This document shows positions 15,665 to 24,484 of a DNA stretch of 64,000 bases, one piece after another. The notes under the pieces were generated by a model. The model was not told the DNA's origin. It did no database searches and saw only the letters and a list, made by a program, of their open reading frames with translations. Within the stretch, counting starts at the first letter, position 1. Every line of letters starts with the position of its first letter. The stretch is taken from assembly GCF_019837165.1 (NCBI RefSeq), contig NZ_JAGYHC010000001.1, positions 434,001 to 498,000 on the forward strand. The letters run 5' to 3'. Origin of the DNA: Virgibacillus sp. NKC19-3 (GTDB lineage Bacteria > Bacillota > Bacilli > Bacillales > Amphibacillaceae). The position numbers and the translations under genes are program-made.

Positions 15665-17107
15665 ATGTTTCATGGTGATGAACGAATGATATTAGCAGTT
15701 ATTGTCTGCATTTACTTTCTTTTTCTATTTGTGTTGGCTTTGTATATGAACCGGAAAACAAAAACGTATGAAGATTATAATGTTGCAGGCAGATCGGTTT
15801 CGATTGTTCCTATCATGTTAACATTCATCGGGACTGGCGTTGGTGGATCAACTTTATTAGGTTATATGGAGAATGGGTACCGATTCGGAATGGGAGAGCA
15901 ATGGATCAATATCACCATGTTCTTCTCCATCATTCTTTTTGCGTCATTTCTGCTTAAGCGGGTTAGAGCCTTGGGGGAAAATCATAACATGGTCACGGTC
16001 GGAGACTATACGTCCTTGCGTTATGGCAGACAAGCTCGTATTCCAACGGTGATTAGTTTCCTGTTTTCCTATTGCGCGATGACTGGGATGCAGTTTGTTG
16101 CTATTGCGACGATACTGCATTTGACAGTCGGGATAAATGTGACGTTCGGCATTTTTGTCGGTTGGGCATTATTAACGTTGAAAACGTATCTTGGCGGATT
16201 GAAGGCTGTTATTTGGCAAGACGTGATTCACGGAAGCCTTCAAACATTGGGTATTCTATTCTTGTTTATAACAGTATTGATAGCCGCTGGAGATTGGGGC
16301 AACATTTCAGAATATGCCAGTTCTGCTAATCAAGCAGAAATGCTTAGCTTGATGAATATTGAACCAAGTGAAATTTTCATCTATTTATTGACGTTAGGGG
16401 TTTATCAATTTATTAGACAAGATCTATGGCAGCGTGTTTGGGCAGCTAAAAATGAAAAGACAGCGATGAATGGATATTGGATTTCCATGATCATTGCGGT
16501 GCTGACAGCTGTGCTTGTTGTTGCCATCGGTGTACTCAGCCGGTACGGTTTAAGATTGGAAAATATCGATCCCGTACATATTTATTATGGTGTTATTGGG
16601 GATGTTTTCCCTTTCTCCTTGGTAGTAGTGATGATTCTTGTATTATTGGCGACCGTCATATCAAGTGCAGATTCCTTTTTTATAGCAGGTTCATCCTCAA
16701 TCGTCAACGATATGATCAGGCCGAATGTGAATCATTTTGATGATCGTAGGATGCTGTTTTACAGTAAGGTTTCCGTGTTGATTGTATCGATTATAGCTCT
16801 CGTGTTAGCCCTGGCTATTCCGGGGTTGGTTAACCTAATGGTGACTGGCACGGCGATGTCCGTTTCCGGTTTATTAGCACCAGTCATGTTTGGTTTGTTT
16901 TGGAAAAAAGTAACGAATGTTGCTGGTGTTGCTTCCATGTGGGGAGGTTTGGTTACAGCTGTCATTTGGCAAATTTTAGGGCATCCTTTTGGCTTACATC
17001 CGATTTTTATTGGATTACCATTATCGATAGCAATACTACTGATTGTCACGTTGTTCACGAAACAACGCCATTCAACGGACAATATGTTAACCATGGAAAC
17101 GAAGTAG
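15665..17107 (+). CDS. sodium:solute symporter (SSF family)
   Basis: A 480-residue transporter with about 13 membrane helices and SSF motifs (DYNVAGRSVSIVPIMLTFIGTGVGGSTLLG, TYLGGLKAVIWQDVIHG, QDLWQRVWAAK, ISSADSFFIAGSSSIVNDMIRP). It should bring in a small solute with sodium; the substrate cannot be assigned. I prefer ATG 15665 because GGTGGTGA is five bases upstream; an open frame begins at 15641. A fragment of a second copy lies at 35790-36058. It neighbours a LysR gene and an Old Yellow Enzyme gene. Confidence 0.92.
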   Translation: MFHGDERMILAVIVCIYFLFLFVLALYMNRKTKTYEDYNVAGRSVSIVPIMLTFIGTGVGGSTLLGYMENGYRFGMGEQWINITMFFSIILFASFLLKRVRALGENHNMVTVGDYTSLRYGRQARIPTVISFLFSYCAMTGMQFVAIATILHLTVGINVTFGIFVGWALLTLKTYLGGLKAVIWQDVIHGSLQTLGILFLFITVLIAAGDWGNISEYASSANQAEMLSLMNIEPSEIFIYLLTLGVYQFIRQDLWQRVWAAKNEKTAMNGYWISMIIAVLTAVLVVAIGVLSRYGLRLENIDPVHIYYGVIGDVFPFSLVVVMILVLLATVISSADSFFIAGSSSIVNDMIRPNVNHFDDRRMLFYSKVSVLIVSIIALVLALAIPGLVNLMVTGTAMSVSGLLAPVMFGLFWKKVTNVAGVASMWGGLVTAVIWQILGHPFGLHPIFIGLPLSIAILLIVTLFTKQRHSTDNMLTMETK

Positions 17108-17151
17108 CATGTAACGAGTTGCGGCCTATATCTAAATTTGGCCTTTGGTAT

Positions 17152-17193
17152 AGGGAATTCTAAGAAAATATATATTGGTTTCTTAGAATCCCT
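17152..17193. terminator. hairpin between convergent symporter and OYE genes
   Basis: A stem of about 14 bases (GGGAATTCTAAGAAA and TTTCTTAGAATCCC with one mismatch) around an 11-base loop, between the two convergent stop codons. It has no long T-run but is well placed to separate the two transcripts. Confidence 0.55.
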
Positions 17194-17222
17194 GTTCAAG
17201 CGTGCCAGTTTGTAAAAGCTAT

Positions 17223-18413
17223 TTAGAATGATGGATACAATTTGCGTAATTCTTGGCGTGCTTCCTCTGAGAGTGATCCACCGATATCCATTAATTCAAT
17301 GATGTCTTTAAAGGCTCTTTCGGGAATGGCTAAATCGGCTGTTTCTCGCGGCGAAAAGCCTAAGTCAATTTCCGCTTCCCGGCCTTCTTTTAATTTGGTA
17401 ACAAAGTCAGGTTCTGTAACGAAAGGTGTGGATGCACCAACCATATCAGAAAATTGGAAGGCTTCTAGTGCCTTTTCTGGTGAGTTAATACCACCAGTAG
17501 CCATGACTGGAGTGCGACCAGCGATATGCTCATACACAACCTGGTTCATGCGTGCATCTTGCCATTTGCCTTGGCGAATCGTTTGTTTATAAATGTTCTT
17601 GCCCCAACTTGCTGTAGCTAGATAATGAATATCGGCTACTTCCATGATTCGATCCATGAAATAAAGGAAATCTTCTATACTATAACCAATCTCATTGCCT
17701 CGCGTTTCCTCCGGTGTACCTCTAAATCCAAGAATGAAGTCAGCAGGTGCTTCGTTATCAATAACTTTTTGAACAGCTTCCATCACTTCGATACCAAAAC
17801 GCGAACGGTTTTCGATCGTTTCCGCGCCGTATATATCCTCACGCTGGTTGGAGAACGTAGATAAGAATGTTTGCATTAATAAACGCTGTGCGCTCGAGAT
17901 TTCGACGCCATCGAAACCGGCTTTAATCGCACGACGCGTTGCATCAGCATATTGCATAATAACATGCTTAATTTTGCGTTTGGACATTGGCACAACGGTA
18001 TGTTCAACCGGTGTCTTTACGTGCATCTCACTTGGCCCATAAACGACACCGAAATCTTTGAGTGATATTTTAGAGAAGCGTCCAGCATGTGTTAATTGAA
18101 TAATAGCCTTAGCGCCGTCCTTTTTCATGGCTTGGGCAAGTTGCTTGAGTCCATCGATGCTACGGTCATCATCGATACTAAATCCATATTCAAACAATTG
18201 TCCATATGCTTCGATATATGCAGCGCCTGTGATTTGTAGAGGAGCTGAACGCGCGCGGCGACTTGCATAAGCCAAGTCTTCCTGTGTAACATATCCTTCT
18301 ATGGTTGAAGAATTCGTAATCATCGGAGATAGGACAAAACGATTATCTAATTCAACCCCATTTGGTAGCATGATCTTTTGAAACAATGGTCTGTATTGTT
18401 CTGTTGTCTTCAT
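17223..18413 (-). CDS. NADH-dependent flavin oxidoreductase (Old Yellow Enzyme family)
   Basis: A 396-residue FMN-binding TIM-barrel enzyme. Visible motifs are the N-terminal NRFVLSPMITNSS (FMN-binding), QLTHAGRF, the catalytic-site region GFDGVEISSAQRLLMQTFLS, NQREDIYG and the phosphate-binding VMATGGINSP near the C-terminus. The usual HGAHGYL of the active site is replaced here by ISSAQRLL, as in the YqiG-type subgroup. It should reduce an activated alkene or quinone with NAD(P)H. It is divergent from the SirTM operon by about 210 bases; flavin reductases of this kind are reported in such loci and may share its redox role. Confidence 0.9.
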   Translation of the reverse strand: MKTTEQYRPLFQKIMLPNGVELDNRFVLSPMITNSSTIEGYVTQEDLAYASRRARSAPLQITGAAYIEAYGQLFEYGFSIDDDRSIDGLKQLAQAMKKDGAKAIIQLTHAGRFSKISLKDFGVVYGPSEMHVKTPVEHTVVPMSKRKIKHVIMQYADATRRAIKAGFDGVEISSAQRLLMQTFLSTFSNQREDIYGAETIENRSRFGIEVMEAVQKVIDNEAPADFILGFRGTPEETRGNEIGYSIEDFLYFMDRIMEVADIHYLATASWGKNIYKQTIRQGKWQDARMNQVVYEHIAGRTPVMATGGINSPEKALEAFQFSDMVGASTPFVTEPDFVTKLKEGREAEIDLGFSPRETADLAIPERAFKDIIELMDIGGSLSEEARQELRKLYPSF

Positions 18414-18623
18414 TTATATTCCTGTCCACTCCCATCATTATGCAGAATTTATGAATAATTTAACGCTATCACCAATGTCAGGGAGTGTCAATGTCATATC
18501 ATTCTTCTGGATACAGCGGCATGATTCCCTTTCGCTTTTGAACACTAAAGTAATCTATTCCGTTGAAGGCATATTCATGATATACTGAATAGAAGAAATT
18601 TGATAAAGAAAGAAGGGTTTATA

Positions 18624-18956
18624 ATGAAAAAACGAGCAAATTACTTATTCGTAGAAAAAAATGATAACGTTTATACGATAAGCATGACACCTGAATTGCA
18701 AGATGATATTGGAACCGTTGGATTTGTAGAATACACAAATGGGGAGACGCTTAACGTCGATGATGCGATTTTAAATTTAGAAGCTTCCAAGACGGTTTTT
18801 GAAATGGCTTCTCCACTAGCTGGCAACATCGTTGAGCGTAATGAAGCAGCCGTAAGTGAACCAGCCCTTCTCAACTCGGCCAAACCAGAAGAAAACTGGG
18901 TAGTAAAATTAACAGACGTGGATGAAGCAGCATTTAACCAATTAGAAGAAGCGTAA
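18624..18956 (+). CDS. GcvH-like lipoyl carrier protein (GcvH-L) of the SirTM operon
   Basis: A 110-residue protein of the glycine-cleavage H family. The lipoyl-lysine lies in [12 protein letters not shown] (about residue 55), and the flanking [11 protein letters not shown] and ENWVVKL are H-protein motifs. It is shorter than housekeeping GcvH and there are no glycine-cleavage genes beside it. In SirTM operons of staphylococci and streptococci this protein is lipoylated by LplA2 and then ADP-ribosylated by SirTM. AGAAGGG lies five bases before the ATG at 18624. A perfect 11-base hairpin with TTT (18969-19034) follows and may lower expression of the downstream genes. Confidence 0.93.
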   Translation: MKKRANYLFVEKNDNVYTISMTPELQDDIGTVGFVEYTNGETLNVDDAILNLEASKTVFEMASPLAGNIVERNEAAVSEPALLNSAKPEENWVVKLTDVDEAAFNQLEEA

Positions 18957-18968
18957 GCCAACTACTGG

Positions 18969-19034
18969 ATAGACCTATTTGTCTGTTTTCAATAGATTGG
19001 TCAATTCAATTCATAGGGGCAATAGGTCTATTTT
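18969..19034 (+). terminator. attenuator-like hairpin inside the SirTM operon
   Basis: ATAGACCTATT (18969-18979) pairs perfectly with AATAGGTCTAT (19021-19031), followed by TTTGC. Lying between the lipoyl-carrier gene and the macrodomain gene, it could give partial termination and more carrier than enzyme. Confidence 0.5.
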
Positions 19035-19050
19035 GCTAGGGGAGTAGGAT

Positions 19051-19854
19051 ATGGACCAAGAGGCGAGATTAGATTATTTAATAGATTATTTGTGGAAAAC
19101 GATTCCAAATGCGCATGAAAACATCAAGCAGCATCAAGCGGATACTGTAGAAGAGAAAATAGCGATGTTTCAAGGCCTGTGTAATATCCGGCAACCTGAC
19201 CCGGTTCCAGCGGAATTTGTGAAGGTTCAAGATGCCTTCTTAACAGCGTGGAATAACGAACGTCATGTCACTTCATTGCATGATTTAGAAGCGGTTAGCC
19301 CGCAGCTTTATTTATGGCAGGGTGATATTACGAGCCTAGCGGTTGATGCGATTGTTAATGCAGCCAATAGTGAATTGCTGGGTTGCACGCGAGCAAATCA
19401 TCATTGTATCGACAATATTATCCATACCCGTGCGGGGGTGCAATTGCGGTTAGCATGTAACGAAATCATTCAAGCACAAGGACGCAAAGAACCAATGGGG
19501 AAAGCGAAAATAACAAACGCTTATAATTTACCATCAAGGTATGTGATTCATACCGTTGGCCCTTTTATCGACGAGCGTGGTGTTTCCCCGTTAAAAGAAC
19601 AATTACTGGCCTCGTCTTATGAAGCTTGTTTAGCATTGGCAGATCAATATCAATTGGACAGTATTGCGTTTTGTTGCATTTCCACAGGTGAATTTCATTT
19701 CCCACATCAACGTGCGGCGGAAATTGCAATTCAAACGGTGAGGGACTATGTCAGAAATACTGGATCAAAGCTTGATGTTATCTTTAATGTGTATAGCGAT
19801 GAGGATGTCAACATTTATCGATCATTATTAGATGCTATTCAAAAAGACCGATGA
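19051..19854 (+). CDS. zinc-type macrodomain ADP-ribosyl hydrolase of the SirTM operon
   Basis: A 267-residue protein with about 85 N-terminal residues of helical extension followed by a macrodomain (LYLWQGDITSLAVDAIVNAANSELLGC, NHHCIDNIIHTRAG, VIHTVGPF, SIAFCCISTGEFHFP). The His/Cys cluster GCTRANHHCID marks the zinc-containing class found with SirTM, which removes ADP-ribose from the modified lipoyl carrier. GGGGAG precedes the ATG. It lies between the carrier and the sirtuin, so writer and eraser of the mark are encoded together. Confidence 0.93.
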   Translation: MDQEARLDYLIDYLWKTIPNAHENIKQHQADTVEEKIAMFQGLCNIRQPDPVPAEFVKVQDAFLTAWNNERHVTSLHDLEAVSPQLYLWQGDITSLAVDAIVNAANSELLGCTRANHHCIDNIIHTRAGVQLRLACNEIIQAQGRKEPMGKAKITNAYNLPSRYVIHTVGPFIDERGVSPLKEQLLASSYEACLALADQYQLDSIAFCCISTGEFHFPHQRAAEIAIQTVRDYVRNTGSKLDVIFNVYSDEDVNIYRSLLDAIQKDR

Positions 19855-19909
19855 AAATGATATCCTCCTTTTGGAATAGGTACTATTAGAGGAAGAATAG
19901 GGGAGTGTT

Positions 19910-20797
19910 ATGCAACACGTTAATAGGTATTGGGAGACGGAGACAGTCACAAAGGAAGCTTCATTGGCACAAGCCGATGTATTAAAACAACTCATCGATG
20001 AAGCGGAGGCAATTGTCATTGGGGTTGGTGCGGGAATGTCTGCAGCAGCTGGATTTACATATGTGGGGAAAAGGTTTACGGATGCCTTCCCTGATTTTAT
20101 CCGGAAGTATCGCTTCTTGGATATGTTGCAAGCAAGTCTATTTGAATTTGAGGACGAACAGGAATATTGGGCTTTCCAAAGTCGCTTCAGTTTGTTGAAT
20201 TTCTTTGATCAGCCAGTGGGACAGGCGTATATCGATTTGCGACATTTGATGTCAGGTGAGAATTACCATGTTATTACGACAAATGCCGACAATGCATTTT
20301 ATGCGGCAGATTTTGATATGGATAACGTATTTCGCATTCAAGGAGAGTACGGACTGTGGCAATGCTCTAAGCACTGTCATCAGCAGACATACCAGGATGA
20401 AGCAATCATTCGTCAAATGGTGCGGGAACAATCGAATATGAAGGTGCCTGCAAACTTAGTTCCTCATTGTCCGAAATGTGGAGCTGGTTTGGAAGTGAAC
20501 AAACGAAATGAAGAAAAAGGAATGGTCGAAGACAGCCATTTTCATGAACAGAAAGAACGTTACGAACAATTTCTAAAAGAAAATCAGGGTAGGAAAGTAC
20601 TCTTTTTGGAAATCGGTGTAGGACATACAACCCCACAATTTATTAAACATCCTTTTCAACAGATGACGGAAGAAAATGCAAAAGCGTTATTTGTGACAAT
20701 GAATCAAAAAGATTACTATATTCCACATGCCATCCGTCATCAAACAGTACGAATGGATGGGAATATTGCCGAAGTGTTACATGCTAGTAGGAAGTGA
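19910..20797 (+). CDS. SirTM, class M sirtuin protein ADP-ribosyltransferase
   Basis: A 295-residue Rossmann-fold sirtuin. [14 protein letters not shown] (residues about 38-51) is the NAD-binding loop. TTNADNAFY replaces the TQNID motif (Asn125, Asp127). The usual catalytic His of LHG is replaced by Gln144 in RIQGEYG; this change marks SirTM, which transfers ADP-ribose rather than deacetylating. Four cysteines (152, 156, 187, 190) may still bind zinc. The expected substrate is the lipoylated GcvH-L encoded two genes upstream. GGGGAGTG lies just before the ATG. Family identity is strong from motif plus operon; activity is inferred. Confidence 0.92.
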   Translation: MQHVNRYWETETVTKEASLAQADVLKQLIDEAEAIVIGVGAGMSAAAGFTYVGKRFTDAFPDFIRKYRFLDMLQASLFEFEDEQEYWAFQSRFSLLNFFDQPVGQAYIDLRHLMSGENYHVITTNADNAFYAADFDMDNVFRIQGEYGLWQCSKHCHQQTYQDEAIIRQMVREQSNMKVPANLVPHCPKCGAGLEVNKRNEEKGMVEDSHFHEQKERYEQFLKENQGRKVLFLEIGVGHTTPQFIKHPFQQMTEENAKALFVTMNQKDYYIPHAIRHQTVRMDGNIAEVLHASRK

Positions 20798-20812
20798 ATA
20801 AGGGGGCAGCAA

Positions 20813-21844
20813 ATGTATTTAATTGAATCGAAACGTAATGGTGAATGGATTTATGATCCAGGAACGGTAATGGCCTTACAAGAATATGTGAAAGATCATA
20901 TTTTCCTGGATGAGGATGTTCTATTTCCTTACATGATGCACCCAGCTGTTCAAATTGGGAAATTCCAGAATGCATACGAGGAAATTAATCAGCCCTATAT
21001 GGATGAGCATGATATTAAAATCATTCGTCGAGAAACGGGTGGCGGTGCGATTTATCTCGATGATCGCAATATGAGTTTTTGCTTCTTATTTGATGGCAGC
21101 AATGATATTTATGGAAATTATGCACGTTTATATGAACCGGCTATTCGGGCGCTTGAAAAGTTAGGTGTACATAATCTGGAGTATCACGGCCGCAATGATT
21201 TGATTGTCGATGGCAAGAAAATATCCGGAGCAGCGATGACGTTGCAGCAAGGCCGCGTTTACGCCGGATACTCGCTACTACTTGATCCTAATTATGAAGC
21301 AATGGCGTCCGTTCTGAATCCAAATCATAAAAAAATCGGAGCTCATGGGATTCAATCTGTCCGTAGTCGCGTGGGATCCATCCGTTCGCATGTAGCCCCT
21401 GCGTATCAAGATATGACGATGTGGGAATTTACGGATTATATGATTTGCCAATTACTTGATATTACGGACGTTCGTGAAGCGAAGCGGTATGAATTAACAC
21501 CGGAGGATTGGGCAGGCGTTGATCAAATTGCCGCTGCAAAATACAATAATTGGGACTGGAACTATGGGCGGTTTCATCAATTTGGGTATCACCTAACAAA
21601 GCGGTTTCCAATTGGAACGATTCGCATCGATTTAAGCGTTGAGCATGCTAAAATTGCCGCTATCCAAATTACCGGTGACTTCTTTGGAACAAAAGATATT
21701 AAAGAGGTAGAAGAGGCGTTAATGAGGGTGCGTTTGCGGAAAGAGGATTTATTCAGCGCATTGGAGCCGCTGGATTTGGCTTATTATTTCGGTGATTTGA
21801 CAAAAGAGGACTTCGTTAGCTTTATCCTGAGTGAAAAGGCCTAA
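20813..21844 (+). CDS. lipoate-protein ligase A (LplA2-type) of the SirTM operon
   Basis: A 343-residue two-domain ligase: catalytic domain with RRETGGGAIYLDDRNMSF (lipoate/AMP-binding loop, about residues 68-85) and DLIVDGKKISGAAM (catalytic Lys), then the C-terminal accessory domain with NNWDWNYGRF. It activates lipoate with ATP and attaches it to a carrier lysine. In this operon type the ligase lipoylates GcvH-L, the step needed before SirTM can ADP-ribosylate it. GGGGCAG lies seven bases before the ATG; the gap from the sirtuin stop is 15 bases. Confidence 0.94.
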   Translation: MYLIESKRNGEWIYDPGTVMALQEYVKDHIFLDEDVLFPYMMHPAVQIGKFQNAYEEINQPYMDEHDIKIIRRETGGGAIYLDDRNMSFCFLFDGSNDIYGNYARLYEPAIRALEKLGVHNLEYHGRNDLIVDGKKISGAAMTLQQGRVYAGYSLLLDPNYEAMASVLNPNHKKIGAHGIQSVRSRVGSIRSHVAPAYQDMTMWEFTDYMICQLLDITDVREAKRYELTPEDWAGVDQIAAAKYNNWDWNYGRFHQFGYHLTKRFPIGTIRIDLSVEHAKIAAIQITGDFFGTKDIKEVEEALMRVRLRKEDLFSALEPLDLAYYFGDLTKEDFVSFILSEKA

Positions 21845-21874
21845 GTGCCGGGAGATAAAGAAAGAAGGATGACA

Positions 21875-22882
21875 TTGGTTAAATTAGGGATTTTAGATTA
21901 TGCACAAATGGACGAGGGTGAAAATGCCCAAGAAGCCTTACAGCATACGGTAGAACTAGCTCAATTAGCTGAGGACTTAGGCTACGAGCGATTTTGGATG
22001 GCAGAACATCATAATGTTCCTGCCTTTGCCAGTAGTTCACCGGAATTAATTATGATGCACGTAGCAAATGCGACGAAGCGTATTCGTATTGGCTCAGGTG
22101 GTGTGATGATTCCGCATTATAGTCCGTATAAAGTAGCTGAGAATTTTCGGATTCTGGAAGGGTTTCATCCCGGCCGAATTGATTTGGGAATAGGTAATAC
22201 GGTAGGTACGGCCATTGTGAATCGAGTATTGAATGAGAACAAAAAGGGAGGTTTGGGCTACGAGCAGCGTATTAGAGATATAGCCACGTATTTGAGCGAT
22301 CAAGTAGACGAAGAGCACCGTTTTGCAGGGATCACCGCTAATCCTGTGATTTCAACCGTTCCTCAAATGTGGGTATTATCGACAAGTGTAAAAAGTGCTA
22401 AAATGGCAGCGAAATTAGGGGTTGGATATACGTTTGGTTTATTCCCAAATGCAGGTACGGATAAATGGAATATAGGTATCCAAGCAGTGGAGGCATATCG
22501 TAAAGAATTTCAACCTTCATCGTTTATGCCGGAACCTAAAGTGTCTATTGCTCCATTTGTTGTTGTTGCCGAAACGAATGAGCAAGCAGAGAGATACGCA
22601 ACGGCCTTAGATCTCTGGTTGCTCGGCAAAGATAACTTTAGTTATTTCATGGAATTTCCGTCCGTTGAAACAGCTCGAACCTATTCATATACGGAAGAAG
22701 AAAAGACAACCATTCAAAGCAATCGCTCCCGGATGGTAGTGGGTGATATGGAAGGTGTCACCGAACAATTAAAAGCATTGGTAACGCATTTCAAAGCTGA
22801 TGAAGTCCTGCTTATCCCACTTATGCCAGGATTTAAAGTACGTAAAAAAGCAATGAAGTTATTGGTTGAGGCATTCCGTTAG
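21875..22882 (+). CDS. luciferase-like flavin monooxygenase (LLM class) of the SirTM operon
   Basis: A 336-residue LLM-family oxidoreductase (VKLGILDYAQMDEG at the N-terminus, RFWMAEHHNVPAFASSSPELIM, RIRIGSGGVMIPHYSPYKVAENFR, FHPGRIDLGIGNTVGT, and a MVVGDMEGV C-terminal motif). Such FMNH2/F420-type TIM-barrel enzymes accompany SirTM operons in staphylococci. I favour the TTG at 21875 because AGAAGG lies six bases upstream and the family starts with MVKLG; ATG 21869 is the alternative. It follows the ligase by about 30 bases and likely ends the operon. Confidence 0.9.
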   Translation: MVKLGILDYAQMDEGENAQEALQHTVELAQLAEDLGYERFWMAEHHNVPAFASSSPELIMMHVANATKRIRIGSGGVMIPHYSPYKVAENFRILEGFHPGRIDLGIGNTVGTAIVNRVLNENKKGGLGYEQRIRDIATYLSDQVDEEHRFAGITANPVISTVPQMWVLSTSVKSAKMAAKLGVGYTFGLFPNAGTDKWNIGIQAVEAYRKEFQPSSFMPEPKVSIAPFVVVAETNEQAERYATALDLWLLGKDNFSYFMEFPSVETARTYSYTEEEKTTIQSNRSRMVVGDMEGVTEQLKALVTHFKADEVLLIPLMPGFKVRKKAMKLLVEAFR

Positions 22883-23000
22883 AATTTTGGTATGCATAAG
22901 ATCGCACTATCTGTTAGGTTGAAACATATGGTTTGTTGAAATCTCAGGATGTTGGTATGATACCTTACGTAACGGAGTTTTAAGTGAGGTGCATTTGTTC

Positions 23001-23381
23001 ATGAAGAAAATACTTGCCATCCTTAGTGTCGTCATACTTGTTGGATGCAGCACGGATGATGTAAATGAAGGAGAAAGCATAGAAGATGAAAGTGGCAGTG
23101 AAGCAGAAAGTGAAAACGTGGGTGAAAATGAGCAGTCGTTCTTTGAAAATCATCGAGGTGAAATGCCGGAGCTACGTGTTGTAGAGGAAGAAATCGGAAC
23201 GGATTTTGATGAGGTTCATGTACCCAACGATAATGAAGGAAGTCGCGTCATTCTTTATGAAAATGATGGCATTCCAGCATATAAATCTGTTTATATAAAA
23301 GAGGATCAACGCTTGAAAATTATTAATACGAAAGACCAAGATGAGGACGATGGTCTTATTTATGAAGCGAAGGTGGAGTAG
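23001..23381 (+). CDS. small acidic lipoprotein
   Basis: A 126-residue exported protein. Residues 1-17 are a lipoprotein signal with the lipobox LVGC, so Cys19 or close to it should be lipidated and the protein held on the outer face of the membrane. The next 35 residues are a Glu/Ser/Asp-rich spacer and the rest is a small soluble domain without a family I recognise. GTGAGGTG lies nine bases before the ATG at 23001. It is followed by a terminator and appears to be a single-gene unit. Confidence 0.78.
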   Translation: MKKILAILSVVILVGCSTDDVNEGESIEDESGSEAESENVGENEQSFFENHRGEMPELRVVEEEIGTDFDEVHVPNDNEGSRVILYENDGIPAYKSVYIKEDQRLKIINTKDQDEDDGLIYEAKVE

Positions 23382-23458
23382 CTAAAATGAAATTATTATT
23401 ATTACATACTATAAATACTCAACCAATTTTTTAAAAATGCCATCTATATTCAAACGGT

Positions 23459-23498
23459 AGAATCCATTTTTGATTAATCTTACATGGATTCTTTTTTT
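23459..23498 (+). terminator. rho-independent terminator after the lipoprotein gene
   Basis: AGAATCCAT and ATGGATTCT form a perfect nine-base stem around a 16-base loop, followed by seven T. Confidence 0.85.
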
Positions 23499-23530
23499 AT
23501 AATAGGCAAAAAAGTGGAGTGGTTTCGCTA

Positions 23531-23620
23531 CGTTCAGAGCAGCATCTCCTGAGAATCGTCACTCATCGACGAAATGAAGTCCCGTTCAGAGCAGCATCCC
23601 CTGAGAATCGTCACTCAACG
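23531..23620. repeat. two copies of a 36-base intergenic repeat
   Basis: A block starting GTTCAGAGCAGCATC and continuing CCTGAGAATCGTCACTCA occurs at about 23531-23565 and 23583-23618, 52 bases apart, with two or three differences. The period equals that of the array at 58.9 kb and both contain TCACTCA, so they look like related members of one intergenic repeat family. The rest of the 360-base gap holds only the terminator. Confidence 0.65.
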
Positions 23621-23742
23621 TCGAGATAAGTACCTATTGATAAATGGTCTCCTTCCACCAAGAAATGTACTTGTTGTGGTGAAGTAAAGTCTACGCCACT
23701 TCCATTTGACCGTAAGGGAGAATAAGTGGCGGGGCGGTTAGC

Positions 23743-24303
23743 TCACTCACTTTTGATCGTTGCTATCAAGGATAGAATTGAGCCGATAGCCTGGCTCCAT
23801 CCTCCGACCGCATCGATACGTTCGCTATCAGACGCGTTGAGCTCCTTTATTCCAGCAATATTTTGCATGGCATTACCAATGATTTGCAGCAAGCTGCCAT
23901 AGATATCATAAAAGGTGTCTTCCGTAAGTTCTTCGTTTAATGTATCTGCAAGGGATAGGCTCCCGCCTACTGCTTGAATCAGTTCTCCTTTAATGTTTAA
24001 CTCGATCTCCAACTGTTCACTAACGTTTGCTAAAAATCCTACGACATTTACCAAATTTCCCGTGGACTCAACTTTATTTCCTACTTTGCTTAAAGAATAT
24101 CCCTCTTCACTGTCTGCAATCAGAGCATTTCCCGTACTCTGTAAGACATTTCCCCATAAATCAAGATGATTGGAAAAATCCTCGTAAAATTGCGGGGAAA
24201 TATTCTGGTTTTCTGCTGTCATCGGAGTACTGGCAACAGCGGACATTGTTGTGCCAACTGCCTGTATCCAAGCTCCAACTAACTCCTTTGATCGATTGCC
24301 CAA
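23743..24303 (-). CDS. DUF6944 family repetitive protein
   Basis: A 186-residue protein built of imperfect repeats of a G-x-W/x-x-Q-A-x-G pattern: GAWIQAVGTTMSAV, GNVLQSTGNALIAD, GNKVESTGNLVNVV, GELIQAVGGSLSLAD, GSLLQIIGNAMQNI, GGWSQAIGSILSLI. I recognise this as DUF6944, a family of Bacillaceae whose role is unknown. No signal peptide or clear membrane anchor is seen, though the repeats are amphipathic. The ATG is preceded by GGAGGGG. It is a separate unit from the glycosyltransferase gene that lies upstream of it. Confidence 0.8.
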   Translation of the reverse strand: MGNRSKELVGAWIQAVGTTMSAVASTPMTAENQNISPQFYEDFSNHLDLWGNVLQSTGNALIADSEEGYSLSKVGNKVESTGNLVNVVGFLANVSEQLEIELNIKGELIQAVGGSLSLADTLNEELTEDTFYDIYGSLLQIIGNAMQNIAGIKELNASDSERIDAVGGWSQAIGSILSLIATIKSE

Positions 24304-24484
24304 CCATTACCCCTCCTGTTTAGCAAACTTGCTATATTGTATGTAGAAGGAGTATATTGTTTCGGGTTTACAATGATGCAGTTATTAAATATTTTTGTAA
24401 ATAGGTGTGAGTTCGGATGAAGGGATCCTGTTCTACTCGAGAATGGCAATCGATGAACAAGCCCCCGGGCAACTCGCTTTCCTG

